Source: Acidobacteriota bacterium (lineage in GTDB: Bacteria > Acidobacteriota > Terriglobia > Acidiferrales > UBA7541). Taken from it: 64,000 bases of DNA. Position 1 is the first letter of the stretch; each line of letters opens with the position of its first letter. The stretch covers positions 186,001 to 250,000 of the forward strand of contig QHYH01000084.1 of the NCBI GenBank assembly GCA_003223215.1, given 5' to 3'. Shown here piece by piece: positions 63,887-64,000 of this stretch. Both the position numbers and the translations under genes were made by a program. A model generated the notes under the pieces. The model searched no databases, was not told where the DNA came from, and saw nothing but the letters and a program-made list of their open reading frames with translations.

Positions 63887-64000
63887 GTCGGCGACGCGCA
63901 GTGCCGCACCGTCAGGCGCGTCGCATCTGCAGTGGGGAGGGCGCCACTGCGATCTAGCTTGTCCACGAGTACTTGCGCGCAGCATGATCGCCACAAAGTA

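Overview
The window looks like a chromosomal segment of an Acidobacteriota bacterium (Koribacter/Acidobacteriales-like). I infer this from several remnants of the duplicated FtsX/MacB-type 'ADOP' permeases typical of that phylum, tandem M19 dipeptidases, a trpS-scpA-scpB order, many secreted proteins of uncharacterised families and moderately high GC. I could not run a database search, so the taxonomic call is inference.

Positions 1-47.5 kb are mostly ordinary chromosome. In order: scpB/scpA/trpS on the minus strand; an acyl-CoA dehydrogenase; a LytTR response regulator divergent from a Nudix hydrolase; a cold-shock protein with a clear terminator; a PQQ-type sugar dehydrogenase fused to cytochrome c; an ADOP remnant; DNA polymerase X; secreted NTF2-like, adhesin-like (DUF4097) and duplicated DUF3395 proteins; inositol-phosphate synthase; isocitrate and malate dehydrogenases; an arginase-family protein lacking the first metal-binding His; a siroheme sulfite/nitrite reductase; a cyclophilin; two tandem membrane dipeptidases; and the sdhCAB operon. 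At 31.5-36.8 kb there is a polyamine cluster: pyruvoyl arginine decarboxylase, deoxyhypusine-synthase-like protein, N-carbamoylputrescine amidase and agmatine deiminase. Together these would take arginine to putrescine and probably homospermidine. Then come RNase J, a frameshifted phosphoesterase, a GH5 glycosidase, a broken Phd/PIN toxin-antitoxin pair, a GNAT, uppP, ftsK and a thioredoxin-like protein, ending at a tRNA-Phe gene.

Positions 47.56-59.05 kb form an accessory island that starts exactly at the 3' end of tRNA-Phe. It holds two truncated, nearly identical serine-recombinase copies, two HigBA modules, two copies of a Phd/VapC module, a third VapBC-type module, a DUF4349 protein and a 944-residue primase-helicase-nuclease of the TOTE conflict-system type. 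The last 14 nt of the tRNA (ggcccccggcacca) recur complete or shortened at four further places. A 40-bp repeat recurs three times in front of toxin-antitoxin modules. At two sites the tRNA fragment is followed by a relic recombinase C-terminus, the same arrangement as at the intact tRNA. I read the island as the residue of repeated integrations at tRNA-Phe that stacked defence and toxin-antitoxin modules. Several of these genes carry a -10 box ending 5-8 nt before the start codon, so they are predicted to be leaderless.

Positions 59.1-64 kb are gene-poor and decayed: a frameshifted saccharopine-dehydrogenase-like gene, an NTF2-like protein, a YdeI-family protein, an S9 peptidase tail with frameshifts, and a rearranged ADOP permease at the edge. 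Several single-base frameshifts could be real decay or assembly errors; reads would decide.
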